A DNA stretch of 64,000 nucleotides from an uncultured Oxalobacteraceae bacterium (GCA_903862415.1 CAIOYD010000050.1:124001-188000); one strand, 5' to 3'; shown: positions 48,857-58,669, counted from the stretch's first letter. Notes: generated by a model not told the origin, from the letters alone. A program made the numbers and translations.

Positions 48857-50251
48857 ATGACAACAAACAAAGTCGATGGCGAATTTCTCGGTCATCCCAA
48901 AGGGTTATTTTTACTGTTCGCCACAGAAATGTGGGAACGCTTCAGTTATTACGGGATGCGCGCCCTGCTGGTGCTGTCCATGGTTGCCGCTACACAATCG
49001 GCCAATCCGGGCTTCGGCTGGTCCAGCAAAGATGCGCTCGAACTGTACGGCACCTACACCGGCCTGAGTTACCTGTTCGTGCTCGTTGGTGGCTGGCTGG
49101 CCGACAATTTCATTGGTCAGCGGCGTGCGGTGATTTTCGGTGCCCTGATCATGGCTGCGGGTCAATTTACCCTGGCCGCTGCCGTAGGCAAAGATTTGCA
49201 TTTGTTTTATCTGGGCTTGTTTTTCCTCATTATCGGCAGCGGCTTATTCAAGGCCAATATCTCCACCATGGTGGGTGAACTGTATGCCCCGGGTGATGCG
49301 CGCCGCGACAGCGCCTTCTCTATTTTTTACATGGGTATCAATCTGGGTGCCTTTCTGGCACCGCTGGTTTGCTCCTCCATGGGCGAAAGCGCCAATTATG
49401 GCTGGAGTTACGGTTATGCCGCCGCTGGCTGCGGCATGCTCATCGGTACCCTGGTGCAGGTATTTCTGTCCCAACGCTACATAGGCAACATTGGTCGCGA
49501 ACCGGCGGCACGCCGGGCCAGAGAACAATCCGGTGGCGCCAAAGTCGCCTTTACCAGCGATGAGCGCGACCGTCTGAAAGTTATCTTCATGTTGTTTGTC
49601 TTCGTCATGCTGTTCTGGGCCGCGTTCGAACAGGCTGGCGGTCTGATGAATTTATATGCATCCGAAAAGACTGACCGGATGCTGGCTGGCTTTGAAATTC
49701 CGGCCGGCTGGTTTCAGGCCACCAATTCCATGTTCATCATCATGCTCGCTCCCCTGTTTGCCATGATGTGGGCGGCACTGTCAAAACGCGGTAAAAGCAT
49801 GCCGACACCAATTAAAATGGTCATCGGTCTGTTGCTCACTGGTGTGGGATTTTTATTTATGGTCGCCGCGGTGTTTGATCAACAGGCGCATGGCAAAGCC
49901 AACATGATCTGGCTGATTCTGGCGTATCTGTTTCACACCATGGGCGAACTGTGCATCTCGCCGGTGGGTCTGTCGATGGTCACCAAACTTGCTCCGCTGC
50001 GGGTTTCGAGCCTGATGATGGGCGTATGGTTCCTGATCAATGCGGCCGCCAACAAGCTCGCCGGTTTGATCGGTGCCTATGCTGAACAGGCGGGCGAATT
50101 GACCGTGTTTATCGGACTGTTTGGCGTACTTGCACTCTTCGCCGGGCTGTTATGGATTTTTTCAGGTAAACTGGTCGACTGGATGCACGGTGCTGAAGCT
50201 ATAACTGCCGAAGTTCCGGTAACTACAGCAAGCGCGAGCGTCGCGCCGTAA
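48857..50251 (+). CDS. POT-family proton-dependent peptide transporter
   Basis: A polytopic membrane protein of 464 residues, major facilitator fold. The proton-coupling motif ExxERFxYY appears as TEMWERFSYYGMRALL. FIGQRRAVIFGALIMA and FSIFYMGINLGAFLAPL are POT signatures, and LCISPVGLSMVTKLAP lies in the C-terminal half. It should import di- and tripeptides with protons across the inner membrane. GGAGATAA precedes the start. A second peptide transporter (OPT family) lies 1.4 kb away. Confidence 0.93.
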   Translation: MTTNKVDGEFLGHPKGLFLLFATEMWERFSYYGMRALLVLSMVAATQSANPGFGWSSKDALELYGTYTGLSYLFVLVGGWLADNFIGQRRAVIFGALIMAAGQFTLAAAVGKDLHLFYLGLFFLIIGSGLFKANISTMVGELYAPGDARRDSAFSIFYMGINLGAFLAPLVCSSMGESANYGWSYGYAAAGCGMLIGTLVQVFLSQRYIGNIGREPAARRAREQSGGAKVAFTSDERDRLKVIFMLFVFVMLFWAAFEQAGGLMNLYASEKTDRMLAGFEIPAGWFQATNSMFIIMLAPLFAMMWAALSKRGKSMPTPIKMVIGLLLTGVGFLFMVAAVFDQQAHGKANMIWLILAYLFHTMGELCISPVGLSMVTKLAPLRVSSLMMGVWFLINAAANKLAGLIGAYAEQAGELTVFIGLFGVLALFAGLLWIFSGKLVDWMHGAEAITAEVPVTTASASVAP

Positions 50252-50275
50252 TTTTATATTTTTAACGAGTCAACC

Positions 50276-51115
50276 ATGAATTTAATCCAGATTTTCATTC
50301 TCGCCCTGATCCAGGGTGCGGCCGAATTACTGCCGGTATCGAGCTCGGCCCATGTGATCATGGCGGAAAAATTCATGGGGCTCGACCCCACCTCACCCGA
50401 AATGACACTCTTGCTGGTGATGTTACATACCGGCACCATGTTTGCCGCGATTGTGTATTTCTGGCAGTCGTGGAAAAAAACTTATTTTGCCTCTGCCGCC
50501 GGTTTCAGTCTCAATGTGCGCTATCTGGTGGTGGCAACAATACTCACCGGCGTGGTCGGCTTAACCTTGCTGCAAATCATCAAGCATGTGTTTATTGCCA
50601 ATCCAAATGAATTTGAAGTCGAACACTTATTTGGCAACGCCACCCTGATGGCCTGCGCACTGGCTTCAGCCGGCATACTCATCATCGCCTCCTCACGCAT
50701 CAAAGAACAACCGCATGGCCAGATGAGTATGCTCAAGGCCGCCATCATTGGTGCGGTACAGGGATTGTGTTTGCCGTTTCGCGGCTTTTCCCGCTCCGGC
50801 GCGACCATCTCGGCCGGACTGGTGGCTGGCGTGGCACGACGCAAAGCCGAAGAATTCAGTTTTGCGCTGGCCGTGGTGCTGACTCCTGCCGTGGTGGCCA
50901 AAGAAGGCCTGCGCGCCTACAAAGCGCATTTGAGTAGCGTCAACAGTGACTTCCTCATGCACATGCTGGTGCCGGGTCTGGTGGGCATGGCTCTCAGTTT
51001 TCTGGCCGGCTTGCTGGCATTACGCTGGTTATCGCGCTGGCTGGAACAGGATCGCTGGCACTTCTTTGGCGGCTACTGCCTGTTTGCCGCCGTAGTAGTT
51101 TATCTGGCCGGTTAA
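50276..51115 (+). CDS. uppP: Undecaprenyl-diphosphatase (UppP/BacA family)
   Basis: A 279-residue polytopic protein that dephosphorylates undecaprenyl pyrophosphate to recycle the cell-wall lipid carrier. Catalytic motifs: QGAAELLPVSSSAH, the (E/Q)XXXE block plus histidine, and RGFSRSGATISAG, in which the usual PG(x)SRS is changed to RGFSRS. The divergence from the E. coli pattern marks a separate subgroup, but the Arg-Ser core is kept. It lies 24 bases after the peptide transporter, probably in the same transcript. Confidence 0.88.
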   Translation: MNLIQIFILALIQGAAELLPVSSSAHVIMAEKFMGLDPTSPEMTLLLVMLHTGTMFAAIVYFWQSWKKTYFASAAGFSLNVRYLVVATILTGVVGLTLLQIIKHVFIANPNEFEVEHLFGNATLMACALASAGILIIASSRIKEQPHGQMSMLKAAIIGAVQGLCLPFRGFSRSGATISAGLVAGVARRKAEEFSFALAVVLTPAVVAKEGLRAYKAHLSSVNSDFLMHMLVPGLVGMALSFLAGLLALRWLSRWLEQDRWHFFGGYCLFAAVVVYLAG

Positions 51116-51144
51116 ATTGTCGTCTTCGTTGATTCACCGAGTAG

Positions 51145-51170
51145 GGTGTATTAGCGTAGCGTAATACACC
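51145..51170. repeat. Interspersed palindromic repeat, copy D (inverted orientation)
   Basis: GGTGTATTAGCGTAGCG then TAATACACC, preceded by GTA(G) and followed by ACGTG. It is the reverse orientation of copies B and C, with a different loop. It lies between the convergent uppP and membrane-protein genes. Confidence 0.85.
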
Positions 51171-51208
51171 ACGTGTCGGAAAGCGACCAATGGTAATGTT
51201 GCCTGCTG

Positions 51209-51586
51209 CTATCCACCGTCACCCTGAAGCAAATACACGGCATACAGCAGCACCGTGAACCCATCCACAAACAGCGCAGTATGCAAGCCCTGCAACAGCG
51301 GATCGCTGTAATGCAGCAGCACCAATACCACAATTCCCAGTTTTTCCACACCGGCGGCCAGCACGATCGGCCGACGCACTTCCTTATGCCTGGCGGCATA
51401 CACCAGTAACGCCCCGATACAGAACACCACCAAGCCCCAATGCTGCGCAAACGCCATCCCGGCAGCATCACCAACCTGCAAACCCGACTGTCCCAGTACG
51501 GTAGCAGGCAAAAAAAACTGCAGCAACGGCAGCATGGTGATTGCGCCGGTAATGTACAGAATTTTGGTGAAATTTTTACTTATCAT
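51209..51586 (-). CDS. Small integral membrane protein of unknown function
   Basis: A 125-residue protein with about four hydrophobic helices (ILYITGAITMLPLLQFFLP; WGLVVFCIGALLVYAAR; VEKLGIVVLVLLHY; LFVDGFTVLLYAVYLL). A strong GGAGG stands before the ATG, which supports expression. I do not recognise a family beyond small helical membrane proteins. It is 22 bases downstream of the OPT transporter stop and possibly co-transcribed with it. Confidence 0.7.
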   Translation of the reverse strand: MISKNFTKILYITGAITMLPLLQFFLPATVLGQSGLQVGDAAGMAFAQHWGLVVFCIGALLVYAARHKEVRRPIVLAAGVEKLGIVVLVLLHYSDPLLQGLHTALFVDGFTVLLYAVYLLQGDGG

Positions 51587-51611
51587 TGCCTGCCTCCGTT
51601 AAGTTTTCTTA

Positions 51612-53897
51612 TCAAGCCTCACTCTTTTCCCGCCCCACCCAATACAGCAACAACACAATCACGGCATACGGCAACAGCGACAGGCAGTCGGAATTAAGAC
51701 CTTCAAAAAACGGATTATTGAGCGTAGCCCAGTCGGTCAGATGCTGATCGAAGGTAGTCATCACACCGGCGGTAATGGCAATCAGAATACCGGCCAGCGC
51801 ACCGCCGGCAATATAACCTGAAGCCAGCAACACACCCGGACTGCGGTCGCCAGCGGCCTGCTGCTCATCTTCGGTCAGATGCTGGTTTTTAACCATCTTA
51901 TTGCTGCGCCGGTCCACCAGCCAGCGCACCATGCCGCCGACAAACAGTGGCATGGAGGAAGACAGCGGCAGATACACCCCGACAGCAAACGCCAGCGAAG
52001 GAATTCCGGACATTTCCAGAATCACCGCAATCATCACCCCGAAGATCACCAGTGACCACGGCAACTGACGGTCAAGAATGCCTTTGATAATGTAGGACAT
52101 CAGCACCGCCTTGGGGGCATCAAATTTTTTCACTTCGGTGCCATCCGGGCGTTTGGTATGAGTACCATTGATGCCCGGATCAACCAGATACACCAATTTG
52201 CCGCCATCATCGACCAGATATTTACCGGACGGGCCACCGACCTCATCACTCTTGCGCCACACTTTGTAGGTATTACTGTCAGTCGCGGCCTGCGGGCCCT
52301 GCAGTCTGGCGGTATCGGTCAATTTACTGACATCGACGATGATCCCCGGAGCCACCACTTCGGCCGCAGGTACATACACCGTGGCGGCATCATTGAGCTT
52401 GAGTAAAATCGGTCCTAAAATCAGCGCTGAAGATAAGGCACCTACCAGAATCGCATATTGTTGCAGACGCGGCGTGGAACCAACCAAAAAACCCGTTTTC
52501 AAATCCTGCGACGTGGTGCCGGCATTACTGGAAGCGATACAGACAATCGCACCCACCGAGAGTGCGGTGACGTAATAGGCATTACCAGTCCAGCCCATCA
52601 ACAGGAAAATCAGACAGGTAAACAAAAGCGTGGCCACGGTAATACCGGAAATTGGATTCGACGACGAACCAATTTCACCCGTCAGGCGCGAAGACACTGT
52701 GGAAAACAAAAAACCAAACACAATAATAAGCAAAGCACCCAGCAAATTCATGTGCAGGGGTGCGGCCAGCGTAATGGCAGTAATAATCACCAACCCACCG
52801 ATCAAGACCCATTTCATCGGAATGTCCTGATCGGTTCTGGCCACCGGGCCATGATCGGCCAGTTGAACTTTACCCGGCAGTTTCAAGCCAGACAGACCGG
52901 CCGTCAGACTGCGCCAGATCGTCGGCATAGCGCGCGCCAGACTGACCAGACCGCCAGTAGCCACTGCACCGGCACCGATATATAACACGTAGGCACTGCG
53001 AATTTCATCCGGGCCCATGTCGCTGATGAGTTTCAAACCCGGCGCCACCGGTACGGTCAGGGCGTCGCCAAAGAATTTGATCATCGGGATAATCAACAGA
53101 TACGACATCACCCCACCCGCGGCCATGATGGAGGCAATTTTTGGTCCGATGATATAACCGACGCCCAACAGTTCGGGCGAGATTTCGGCACCGATCGAAC
53201 CTGCTTTTAAGGGCGCACCAAACACGACTTGCGGGGTATCTTTCCAGCCCTTGAAAGCCACGTTCAGACATTTATACAGCAGCCCGATACCAAAACCGCC
53301 AAAGATAATGAAGGCGCGTTTGTTGTCCGCCTTGAGTTCGGCTTCATTGGCTGCCGCATCGTTGGTGCTGCCCAGACCGGCGGCGGCGCGTGAAGTTTCG
53401 GTCGCTGCCGCTTTGAGCACTTCGGCACAGGCCGTGCCTTCGGGATATTTCAATTCTTTATGCTGTTCGACAATCATAGTCCGGCGCATCGGAATCATCA
53501 TCAGAATCCCCAGCAAACCGCCCAGAACACCGACAAGCATCACGCGTGAGATTTCCAGATCAAAGCCCAGAATCAAAATCGCCGGCATGGTCACACCCAG
53601 ACCAAAGGCAATCGATTCACCGGCCGAGCCAGCCGTCTGGGTAATGCTGTTTTCCAGAATGGTGGAATCCTGGCCGCCAAGTTTTTTGGTCAGCCGGAAC
53701 AGCGTAATCGCAATCACTGCCACCGGAATCGAGGCACTGACCGTCAAACCTACCTTGAGCACCAGATACAGGGATGAGGCACCAAACACCATGCCCAGCA
53801 CCACACCCATTAAGACGGCGCGCAAACTGAATTCGGGGAGTTGTGCCTCTGCCGGAATATACGGCTTGACTACCTTGGAAATAAGAGAATTGGACAT
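51612..53897 (-). CDS. OPT-family oligopeptide/metal-chelate transporter
   Basis: A 761-residue polytopic protein. Family marks include SLRAVLMGVVLGMVFGASSLYLVLKVGL, EQHKELKYPEGTACAEVL, ELLGVGYIIGPKIASIMAAGG, GNAYYVTALSVGAIVCIASSNAGTTSQDLKTG and LPLSSSMPLFVGGMVRWLVDRR (quoted in part). Bacterial OPT proteins move oligopeptides or metal-siderophore complexes, and the substrate cannot be told here. A ~110-residue soluble insert around 480-590 (VDVSKLTDTARL, NGTHTKRPDGTEV) interrupts the membrane part. Confidence 0.92.
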   Translation of the reverse strand: MSNSLISKVVKPYIPAEAQLPEFSLRAVLMGVVLGMVFGASSLYLVLKVGLTVSASIPVAVIAITLFRLTKKLGGQDSTILENSITQTAGSAGESIAFGLGVTMPAILILGFDLEISRVMLVGVLGGLLGILMMIPMRRTMIVEQHKELKYPEGTACAEVLKAAATETSRAAAGLGSTNDAAANEAELKADNKRAFIIFGGFGIGLLYKCLNVAFKGWKDTPQVVFGAPLKAGSIGAEISPELLGVGYIIGPKIASIMAAGGVMSYLLIIPMIKFFGDALTVPVAPGLKLISDMGPDEIRSAYVLYIGAGAVATGGLVSLARAMPTIWRSLTAGLSGLKLPGKVQLADHGPVARTDQDIPMKWVLIGGLVIITAITLAAPLHMNLLGALLIIVFGFLFSTVSSRLTGEIGSSSNPISGITVATLLFTCLIFLLMGWTGNAYYVTALSVGAIVCIASSNAGTTSQDLKTGFLVGSTPRLQQYAILVGALSSALILGPILLKLNDAATVYVPAAEVVAPGIIVDVSKLTDTARLQGPQAATDSNTYKVWRKSDEVGGPSGKYLVDDGGKLVYLVDPGINGTHTKRPDGTEVKKFDAPKAVLMSYIIKGILDRQLPWSLVIFGVMIAVILEMSGIPSLAFAVGVYLPLSSSMPLFVGGMVRWLVDRRSNKMVKNQHLTEDEQQAAGDRSPGVLLASGYIAGGALAGILIAITAGVMTTFDQHLTDWATLNNPFFEGLNSDCLSLLPYAVIVLLLYWVGREKSEA

Positions 53898-54007
53898 GGC
53901 TGCACGCAGGAAAACTGAATAAATCAGCGAAGCCGAAACTATCTCACAATGTTGCTTTGAAGGAAAGGAGTTTGATGCACAGCGTTGTCTGGTGCACAGT
54001 TAGCCCG

Positions 54008-54202
54008 TCAGCTGATCAGTGCAAACCGTGGCACCAGACGGCCTTCGACTTCGACCTGTTCAAAAAAGACACTTTCCGGCCGGGTCCAGATGGTTCCGTT
54101 CGCCGCCCGATAGACGATCATCTGGATGTCCGGGCTTGATTCCAGCGTCGCACTGCACACCAGTTCATACAGGCCGCCTTTATAGTGTCGGTAGCGTGTC
54201 AT
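54008..54202 (-). CDS. DUF1653 domain protein
   Basis: A 64-residue protein that is one whole DUF1653 domain: RYRHYKGGLYELVCSATLESS, MIVYRAANGTIWTRPESVFFE and VPRFALI. The family is small and widespread with no firm function. It follows def by 3 bases on the same strand. Confidence 0.88.
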   Translation of the reverse strand: MTRYRHYKGGLYELVCSATLESSPDIQMIVYRAANGTIWTRPESVFFEQVEVEGRLVPRFALIS

Positions 54203-54205
54203 GGT

Positions 54206-54739
54206 TTATTCCGCCGGTTGATCGGGAAACAGCACTTCAGCATAGCCAAACTGAGAAAAATCCCGGATGCGCATCGGATACAGGGTGCCGGTGAGGTGAT
54301 CGCATTCATGCTGCACCACGCGTGCATGAAAATCATCAACTTCACGCACAATGGCCACACCGTCCGGGTCCAGACCCTCATAACGGATACGGGACCAGCG
54401 CGGCACCACACCGCGCAGACCAGGCACCGACAGACAGCCTTCCCAGCCATCCTCCTGTGTGCCGTCGAGTGGCGTGATAACGGGATTGAGCAAAATGGTT
54501 TGCGGCACCGAAGCCTCATCCGGATAACGTTCACTGTCTTCAAAGCCAAACAACACCAGTTGCAGGTCGACGCCAATTTGCGGCGCCGCCAGTCCGACGC
54601 CATCACTGGCGTGCATGGTATCGAACATATCGGCGATTAACAGCTTAAGCTCGTCGGAGCCAAACATGGAAGCCGGAACCGGTTGTGCCACCCGCAAAAG
54701 GCGCGGATCACCCATTTTCAAAATTTCACGAATCGCCAT
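54206..54739 (-). CDS. def: Peptide deformylase
   Basis: A 177-residue metalloenzyme that removes the formyl group from nascent chains. Motif 1 is [11 protein letters not shown], motif 2 [11 protein letters not shown] (metal Cys), motif 3 [13 protein letters not shown] (two metal His and catalytic Glu). It starts at [15 protein letters not shown] (54739); four extra codons upstream are unlikely. It is not beside fmt here, unlike the common def-fmt pair, so it is probably one of two or more deformylases in the genome. Confidence 0.95.
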   Translation of the reverse strand: MAIREILKMGDPRLLRVAQPVPASMFGSDELKLLIADMFDTMHASDGVGLAAPQIGVDLQLVLFGFEDSERYPDEASVPQTILLNPVITPLDGTQEDGWEGCLSVPGLRGVVPRWSRIRYEGLDPDGVAIVREVDDFHARVVQHECDHLTGTLYPMRIRDFSQFGYAEVLFPDQPAE

Positions 54740-55005
54740 AATTATGCACAATCAACAATAAAAGCACAGAATACCATTTCAGCACGCTGTCCGGCCTGAC
54801 TTTTTGAATGCCAATTAAGCATTGTTTTTTTGCACTACAAGATCGGAAAAATATTTTTAAAAATAAATTTCATTTCTGTGTAAGGATACTGACCATATCA
54901 GCGACTATCACTCAGCACCTTGATACAAACTGATATGCAGTACTGGCTTGAATTAAGGACACAGGTAGTAACTTAATGTAGGTTAACTTAATTTTGGAGA
55001 ATCAC

Positions 55006-55278
55006 ATGACTAAAAACAACGCAATGATCGCTTTAGCTTTAGCAGGTTTAATGAGTTCTGGTATCGCAGCTGCAGCAGATACAAGCGGCGCTAAAATGGA
55101 AAAATGCTATGGCGTTGCCAAAGCAGGTCAAAATGATTGCGCCAGCAAAACTGGCGGCCATTCCTGCGCAGGTCAATCCAAAAAAGACATGAGCCCGGCT
55201 GACTGGAAAAATGTTCCTGCAGGTACCTGCGCCTCTATGGGCGGCAAACTGGACGAAGCCAAACCAATGAGTAAATAA
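55006..55278 (+). CDS. Bufferin-type RiPP precursor (DUF2282, BufA1-like)
   Basis: A 90-residue exported peptide. A signal peptide ([19 protein letters not shown], cut near AAA) is followed by a mature part with four cysteines in the family pattern [26 protein letters not shown] and [15 protein letters not shown] lies before the ATG. DUF2282 peptides are precursors of bufferins, in which cysteines are converted to heterocycles that bind copper in the periplasm. The three genes behind it supply the enzyme, its partner and a DoxX protein. The 266 bases before it hold the promoter; I could not identify an ECF-type box with confidence. Confidence 0.9.
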   Translation: MTKNNAMIALALAGLMSSGIAAAADTSGAKMEKCYGVAKAGQNDCASKTGGHSCAGQSKKDMSPADWKNVPAGTCASMGGKLDEAKPMSK

Positions 55279-55292
55279 CTTCACCGCTGTAC

Positions 55293-56153
55293 GTGAATCA
55301 CTCCAACGACAACATGCCGACCCGCGCCCCAGCCCAGCTGCAAGGTTATGGCGTCGGGTTACGCACCCAGCATTACCGGGATTTTTTGCAGCAACGCCCT
55401 GCCATTGACTGGCTGGAAGTGCATTCAGAAAATTATTTTGGCGTTGGAGTGGATTTGGATGTTCTCGACAACCTGCGGGCTGACTATCCCATCAGCCTGC
55501 ACGGCGTCGGTCTGGGCATAGGTTCAGCACAGGGTTATTCGCCCGATCATGTCGCCCAAATCAAACAGTTGGCCAACCGGATACAGCCGGGGCTGATTTC
55601 AGAACATCTTTGCTGGGCCGCCGTCGCTGGTCGTCACCTTAATGATTTACTTCCCATGCCGCTGATTCACAGCGCACTGGAGATGATTTGTGAACGTGTC
55701 GATCACCTGCAAACCACCCTGCAACAACGAATTTTGCTGGAAAACGTCTCCAGCTATGTACGCTTCGCTTGCGACGAAATGACCGAAAGCCAGTTTTTGG
55801 CCCTGGTCGTGCAACGCACCGGCTGCGGTATTCTGCTCGACGTCAACAACCTGTATGTGAATCAGGTCAATCATCAGGAATCGGCCCTCGCCGCTCTCGC
55901 CACCCTGCAACAACTGCCCGAAGGCAGCATCGGCGAAATCCATCTGGCCGGTCACTTGGTGACCGACAGCGGATTAATCGACAACCATGGTTCCCACGTG
56001 ACGGCCGATGTCTGGGCACTGTATGAACAAACCCGCCGCATCTTTGGTGCCCACATCCCTACCCTGATCGAATGGGATACCGACATCCCCGCGCTCGATA
56101 CCCTGCTGGCCGAAGCTGCTCAGGCCAGAGCTCGCACCGAAGCGCTATCATGA
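55293..56153 (+). CDS. MNIO-family (DUF692) multinuclear iron oxygenase, bufferin maturase (BufB-like)
   Basis: A TIM-barrel iron enzyme of 286 residues that oxidises cysteines of the precursor. It begins with the family pattern [15 protein letters not shown] and [11 protein letters not shown]. Likely metal ligands lie in [45 protein letters not shown] and IEWDTDIP. The frame starts at GTG 55293; the ATG at 55314 (MPTRAP) is an equally good start. It is 14 bases after the precursor and overlaps the next gene by 4 bases. Confidence 0.93.
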   Translation: MNHSNDNMPTRAPAQLQGYGVGLRTQHYRDFLQQRPAIDWLEVHSENYFGVGVDLDVLDNLRADYPISLHGVGLGIGSAQGYSPDHVAQIKQLANRIQPGLISEHLCWAAVAGRHLNDLLPMPLIHSALEMICERVDHLQTTLQQRILLENVSSYVRFACDEMTESQFLALVVQRTGCGILLDVNNLYVNQVNHQESALAALATLQQLPEGSIGEIHLAGHLVTDSGLIDNHGSHVTADVWALYEQTRRIFGAHIPTLIEWDTDIPALDTLLAEAAQARARTEALS

Positions 56154-56968
56154 CGACAACGACCTTAGCCAGCATGCAACAGGCTTTCGCCGCAGCCCTG
56201 CTCGATGTTGAGTGTGTTGCGCCCTTGTTGCCGCTGTTTAAAGGCCAGGCAGAAAATACCCGCGCCTGTTTCGCCACTTACCGTGGCAATCAGATCGCGC
56301 TGTGGCAGCAAACCTGCGCCAACGCCTATCCGGTGCTGCAGCAATTACTGGGAACCGATTTTTTTAACGATCTCGCCCGCATGTATGGACAGTCGCATAG
56401 CTCGCACAGTGGCAATCTGGCCGATTTCGGTGCTGAACTGCCGGACTTCATCAGCACACTGGAAAGCTGCCGCCCCTACCCTTATCTGACCGATGTTGCG
56501 CGTCTGGAATGGTGTGTCCATCGCGCCTATTATCTGCCGCACCAACCAGCGGCGAGTCTGAAGCAACTGGCCAGCTTTGCACCCGAACATCTGGGCGATC
56601 TGCATTTCCGTCTGCAACCCTGCTGCGCCTTGCTCAATTCCGCTTTTGCCACCGGCCCGATCTGGCAAGCCCATCAACCTGTCGCTGGTGAACTGCCAGC
56701 CGATTGGCAACAGCCCTCGGGATGCCTGATCTGGCGCCCAGACTGGACCGATGGTTGGCGGGTGCAAGTCGACTGCATTAGCCCGGGTGCCATGATCGCC
56801 TTACAGTCGCTGTCAGACGGTGCCACTCTGGGCACTGCTCTGGAAGCCGCCATGGAAACCGAACCCACCTTTGCCTTTCAACCGGCACTGGCCGACTGGT
56901 TTGGCAAACAGCTCTTCAGCCACATTGAACTCCATCAGGAAAATATCCATCATGACGCATCTACTTAA
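56150..56968 (+). CDS. DUF2063 partner protein of the MNIO enzyme (BufC-like)
   Basis: A 272-residue protein. The N-terminal half is the DUF2063 helical domain: [76 protein letters not shown] (in part), [18 protein letters not shown]. In related systems this partner binds the precursor leader and brings it to the oxygenase. Start at ATG 56150 overlaps the MNIO stop (ATGA); an ATG at 56072 lies inside the MNIO gene and is not native. Confidence 0.9.
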   Translation: MTTTTLASMQQAFAAALLDVECVAPLLPLFKGQAENTRACFATYRGNQIALWQQTCANAYPVLQQLLGTDFFNDLARMYGQSHSSHSGNLADFGAELPDFISTLESCRPYPYLTDVARLEWCVHRAYYLPHQPAASLKQLASFAPEHLGDLHFRLQPCCALLNSAFATGPIWQAHQPVAGELPADWQQPSGCLIWRPDWTDGWRVQVDCISPGAMIALQSLSDGATLGTALEAAMETEPTFAFQPALADWFGKQLFSHIELHQENIHHDAST

Positions 56969-57425
56969 ACTGCACCGACTCAGCACCCGTTTTGACGAAC
57001 TCATCAGCTTGTGGGGTGGAACTTTGCTGAGCCTGTTTTTGCGCCTGTATGTCGGCTGGCAGTTTTTCCATGCCGGCCTGATCAAACTGCAAAACTGGCC
57101 CGGCACGCTGGAGTTGTTTCATTCCGAATACCATGTGCCCTTGCTACCGCCCGATCTGGCAGCGTGGATGGGTGCTGGTGGTGAATTATTTTTCCCCTGT
57201 CTGCTGCTGTTGGGCATCTTCACCCGCCCGGCCGCACTCGGCCTGTTTGCCGTCAACGCCATGGCCGTGATCTCTTATCCGCAACTGTTTGAATTTGAAT
57301 GCCCCGCCGCCATCAATGACCATTTTTACTGGGGAGTGTTACTCATTGCCTTGTTAGTCTTCGGTCCGGGTCGGGCTTCGCTGGATGCGCTGATAGCTAA
57401 AATCAACACTCAACAGCAAAAGTAA
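56952..57425 (+). CDS. DoxX-family membrane protein of the bufferin operon
   Basis: A 157-residue protein with four hydrophobic helices: LLSLFLRLYVGWQFFHAGLIKLQ, ELFFPCLLLLGIFTRPAALGLFAVNA, an internal loop with FEFECPAAINDHFYW, and GVLLIALLVFGPG. DoxX proteins often close DUF2282/MNIO operons and may supply redox function at the membrane. ATG 56952 overlaps the DUF2063 stop by 17 bases. A longer frame from 56820 has no native sequence. Confidence 0.88.
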   Translation: MTHLLKLHRLSTRFDELISLWGGTLLSLFLRLYVGWQFFHAGLIKLQNWPGTLELFHSEYHVPLLPPDLAAWMGAGGELFFPCLLLLGIFTRPAALGLFAVNAMAVISYPQLFEFECPAAINDHFYWGVLLIALLVFGPGRASLDALIAKINTQQQK

Positions 57426-57508
57426 ACGATCTAACCATCGCAATAAATTGAACCAATTTCCCGTAAATTAGTCACAGACGCTGGCTAAATTACAGTGAGG
57501 TTGATTCC

Positions 57509-58423
57509 ATGATTCCAATTTCGAAACACAATCAATGCCCGTCCAGTCTGCAACGATTATCCTCGGACAAATTATTTCAATTAAGCGCCGAATCCCAGCC
57601 AGCCAACCCGGATTTTTTTGCCGTCTTTGCCCATCAATATGGTCAGGCGGAACTATCGATTGCCCTACAGCATTTAAATCAACTCAGCTCCGCCGCCAGA
57701 GCTGCACTGCCTTTGTTAATCCAGGCTGACAACGAATATAATCAAGCCATCATCACCGGCATCCACCATCTCATCAGCACAGTAAATGCCGACGACAAAG
57801 CCAGTCTTTTTTTGCGGTTAGTCAAAGCCAGTCAAAGCGGTCAATTTTCCAGCATCGCAACCGGTCAAATGACGCAGTCTATACAGCGACTTAATCAGGA
57901 TGGAAAACTGCAGGGTTTGAATCTGCGCGGTATGGATTTTAGTCAGCTCGATTTAAGCCGGCTCGATCTGTCCTTTTCTCATTTATCCAAAGCGATGCTG
58001 AATCAAACCAATTGTCAGCATACTGTGCTGACACGGGTGAATTTAATAGGGGCGCAATTAAATGGCGCCAATTTGTCGCACGCAACTCTGTTCAGAGCAA
58101 GGCTCATTAATGCGGAACTCAACGATGCTGATTTATCAGGAACAGATTTGGTCGATGCCAATTTGTGCGGCGCCATACTCCATCGCGCCAACCTGCAGGA
58201 TGCCTGCCTGACCGGGGCCGATATGACAATAACAGAGTTGTGTCATGCCAACCTGCACAACGCCAATCTGAGTGGAGTCAATTTAACCGAGGCCAACTTA
58301 AGCAATGCCATCATGACCGATGCGGTGTTAGTTGGGACGGAAATCAGTGGCACCCTGTTCCGCGGCGCGATTAACCTCAACATGACCGGTACCAATAACA
58401 AAAACGAAGCCATTCTGGGATAA
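57509..58423 (+). CDS. Pentapeptide-repeat protein
   Basis: A 304-residue protein. Residues ~1-135 are helical and unrecognised. From ~140 it has about 25 A(D/N)LxX repeats (LDLSRLDLSFSHLSKA, NLIGAQLNGANLSHATL, DLVDANLCGAILHRANL), which would form a right-handed quadrilateral beta-helix. No signal peptide or membrane helix is seen. Functions in the family range from gyrase mimicry to scaffolds; none can be assigned. Upstream GTGAGG serves as ribosome site. It lies 83 bases after the DoxX gene and may be read with it. Confidence 0.85.
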   Translation: MIPISKHNQCPSSLQRLSSDKLFQLSAESQPANPDFFAVFAHQYGQAELSIALQHLNQLSSAARAALPLLIQADNEYNQAIITGIHHLISTVNADDKASLFLRLVKASQSGQFSSIATGQMTQSIQRLNQDGKLQGLNLRGMDFSQLDLSRLDLSFSHLSKAMLNQTNCQHTVLTRVNLIGAQLNGANLSHATLFRARLINAELNDADLSGTDLVDANLCGAILHRANLQDACLTGADMTITELCHANLHNANLSGVNLTEANLSNAIMTDAVLVGTEISGTLFRGAINLNMTGTNNKNEAILG

Positions 58424-58604
58424 GTCATTGCAATAGTGGCGTTCGGCATCAATACGAAGAAATACCATTAGCATGAAGAACAAGCTCCAGACTACCTCGG
58501 TGATCAAAACGGAAGATTATCGTGCGTTTATTCAAAACAGCAAACTGCGTAGAAAACAGCTGCAATTAAAGACAGCGATTGCTGTTAAACAAGAATTAAT
58601 TCGT

Positions 58605-58636
58605 TTGATCAGATACGAAAATTCGTGCTGTATAAT
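58605..58636 (+). promoter_or_regulatory. Possible promoter of the S4 protein gene
   Basis: A perfect TATAAT (58631-58636) stands 33 bases before the ATG at 58670. The nearest -35-like box is TTGATC (58605-58610), with a long 20-base spacer, so the pair is imperfect. Confidence 0.35.
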
Positions 58637-58669
58637 TTCCCCATACAATCACCTCTTCAGGAATCCACC

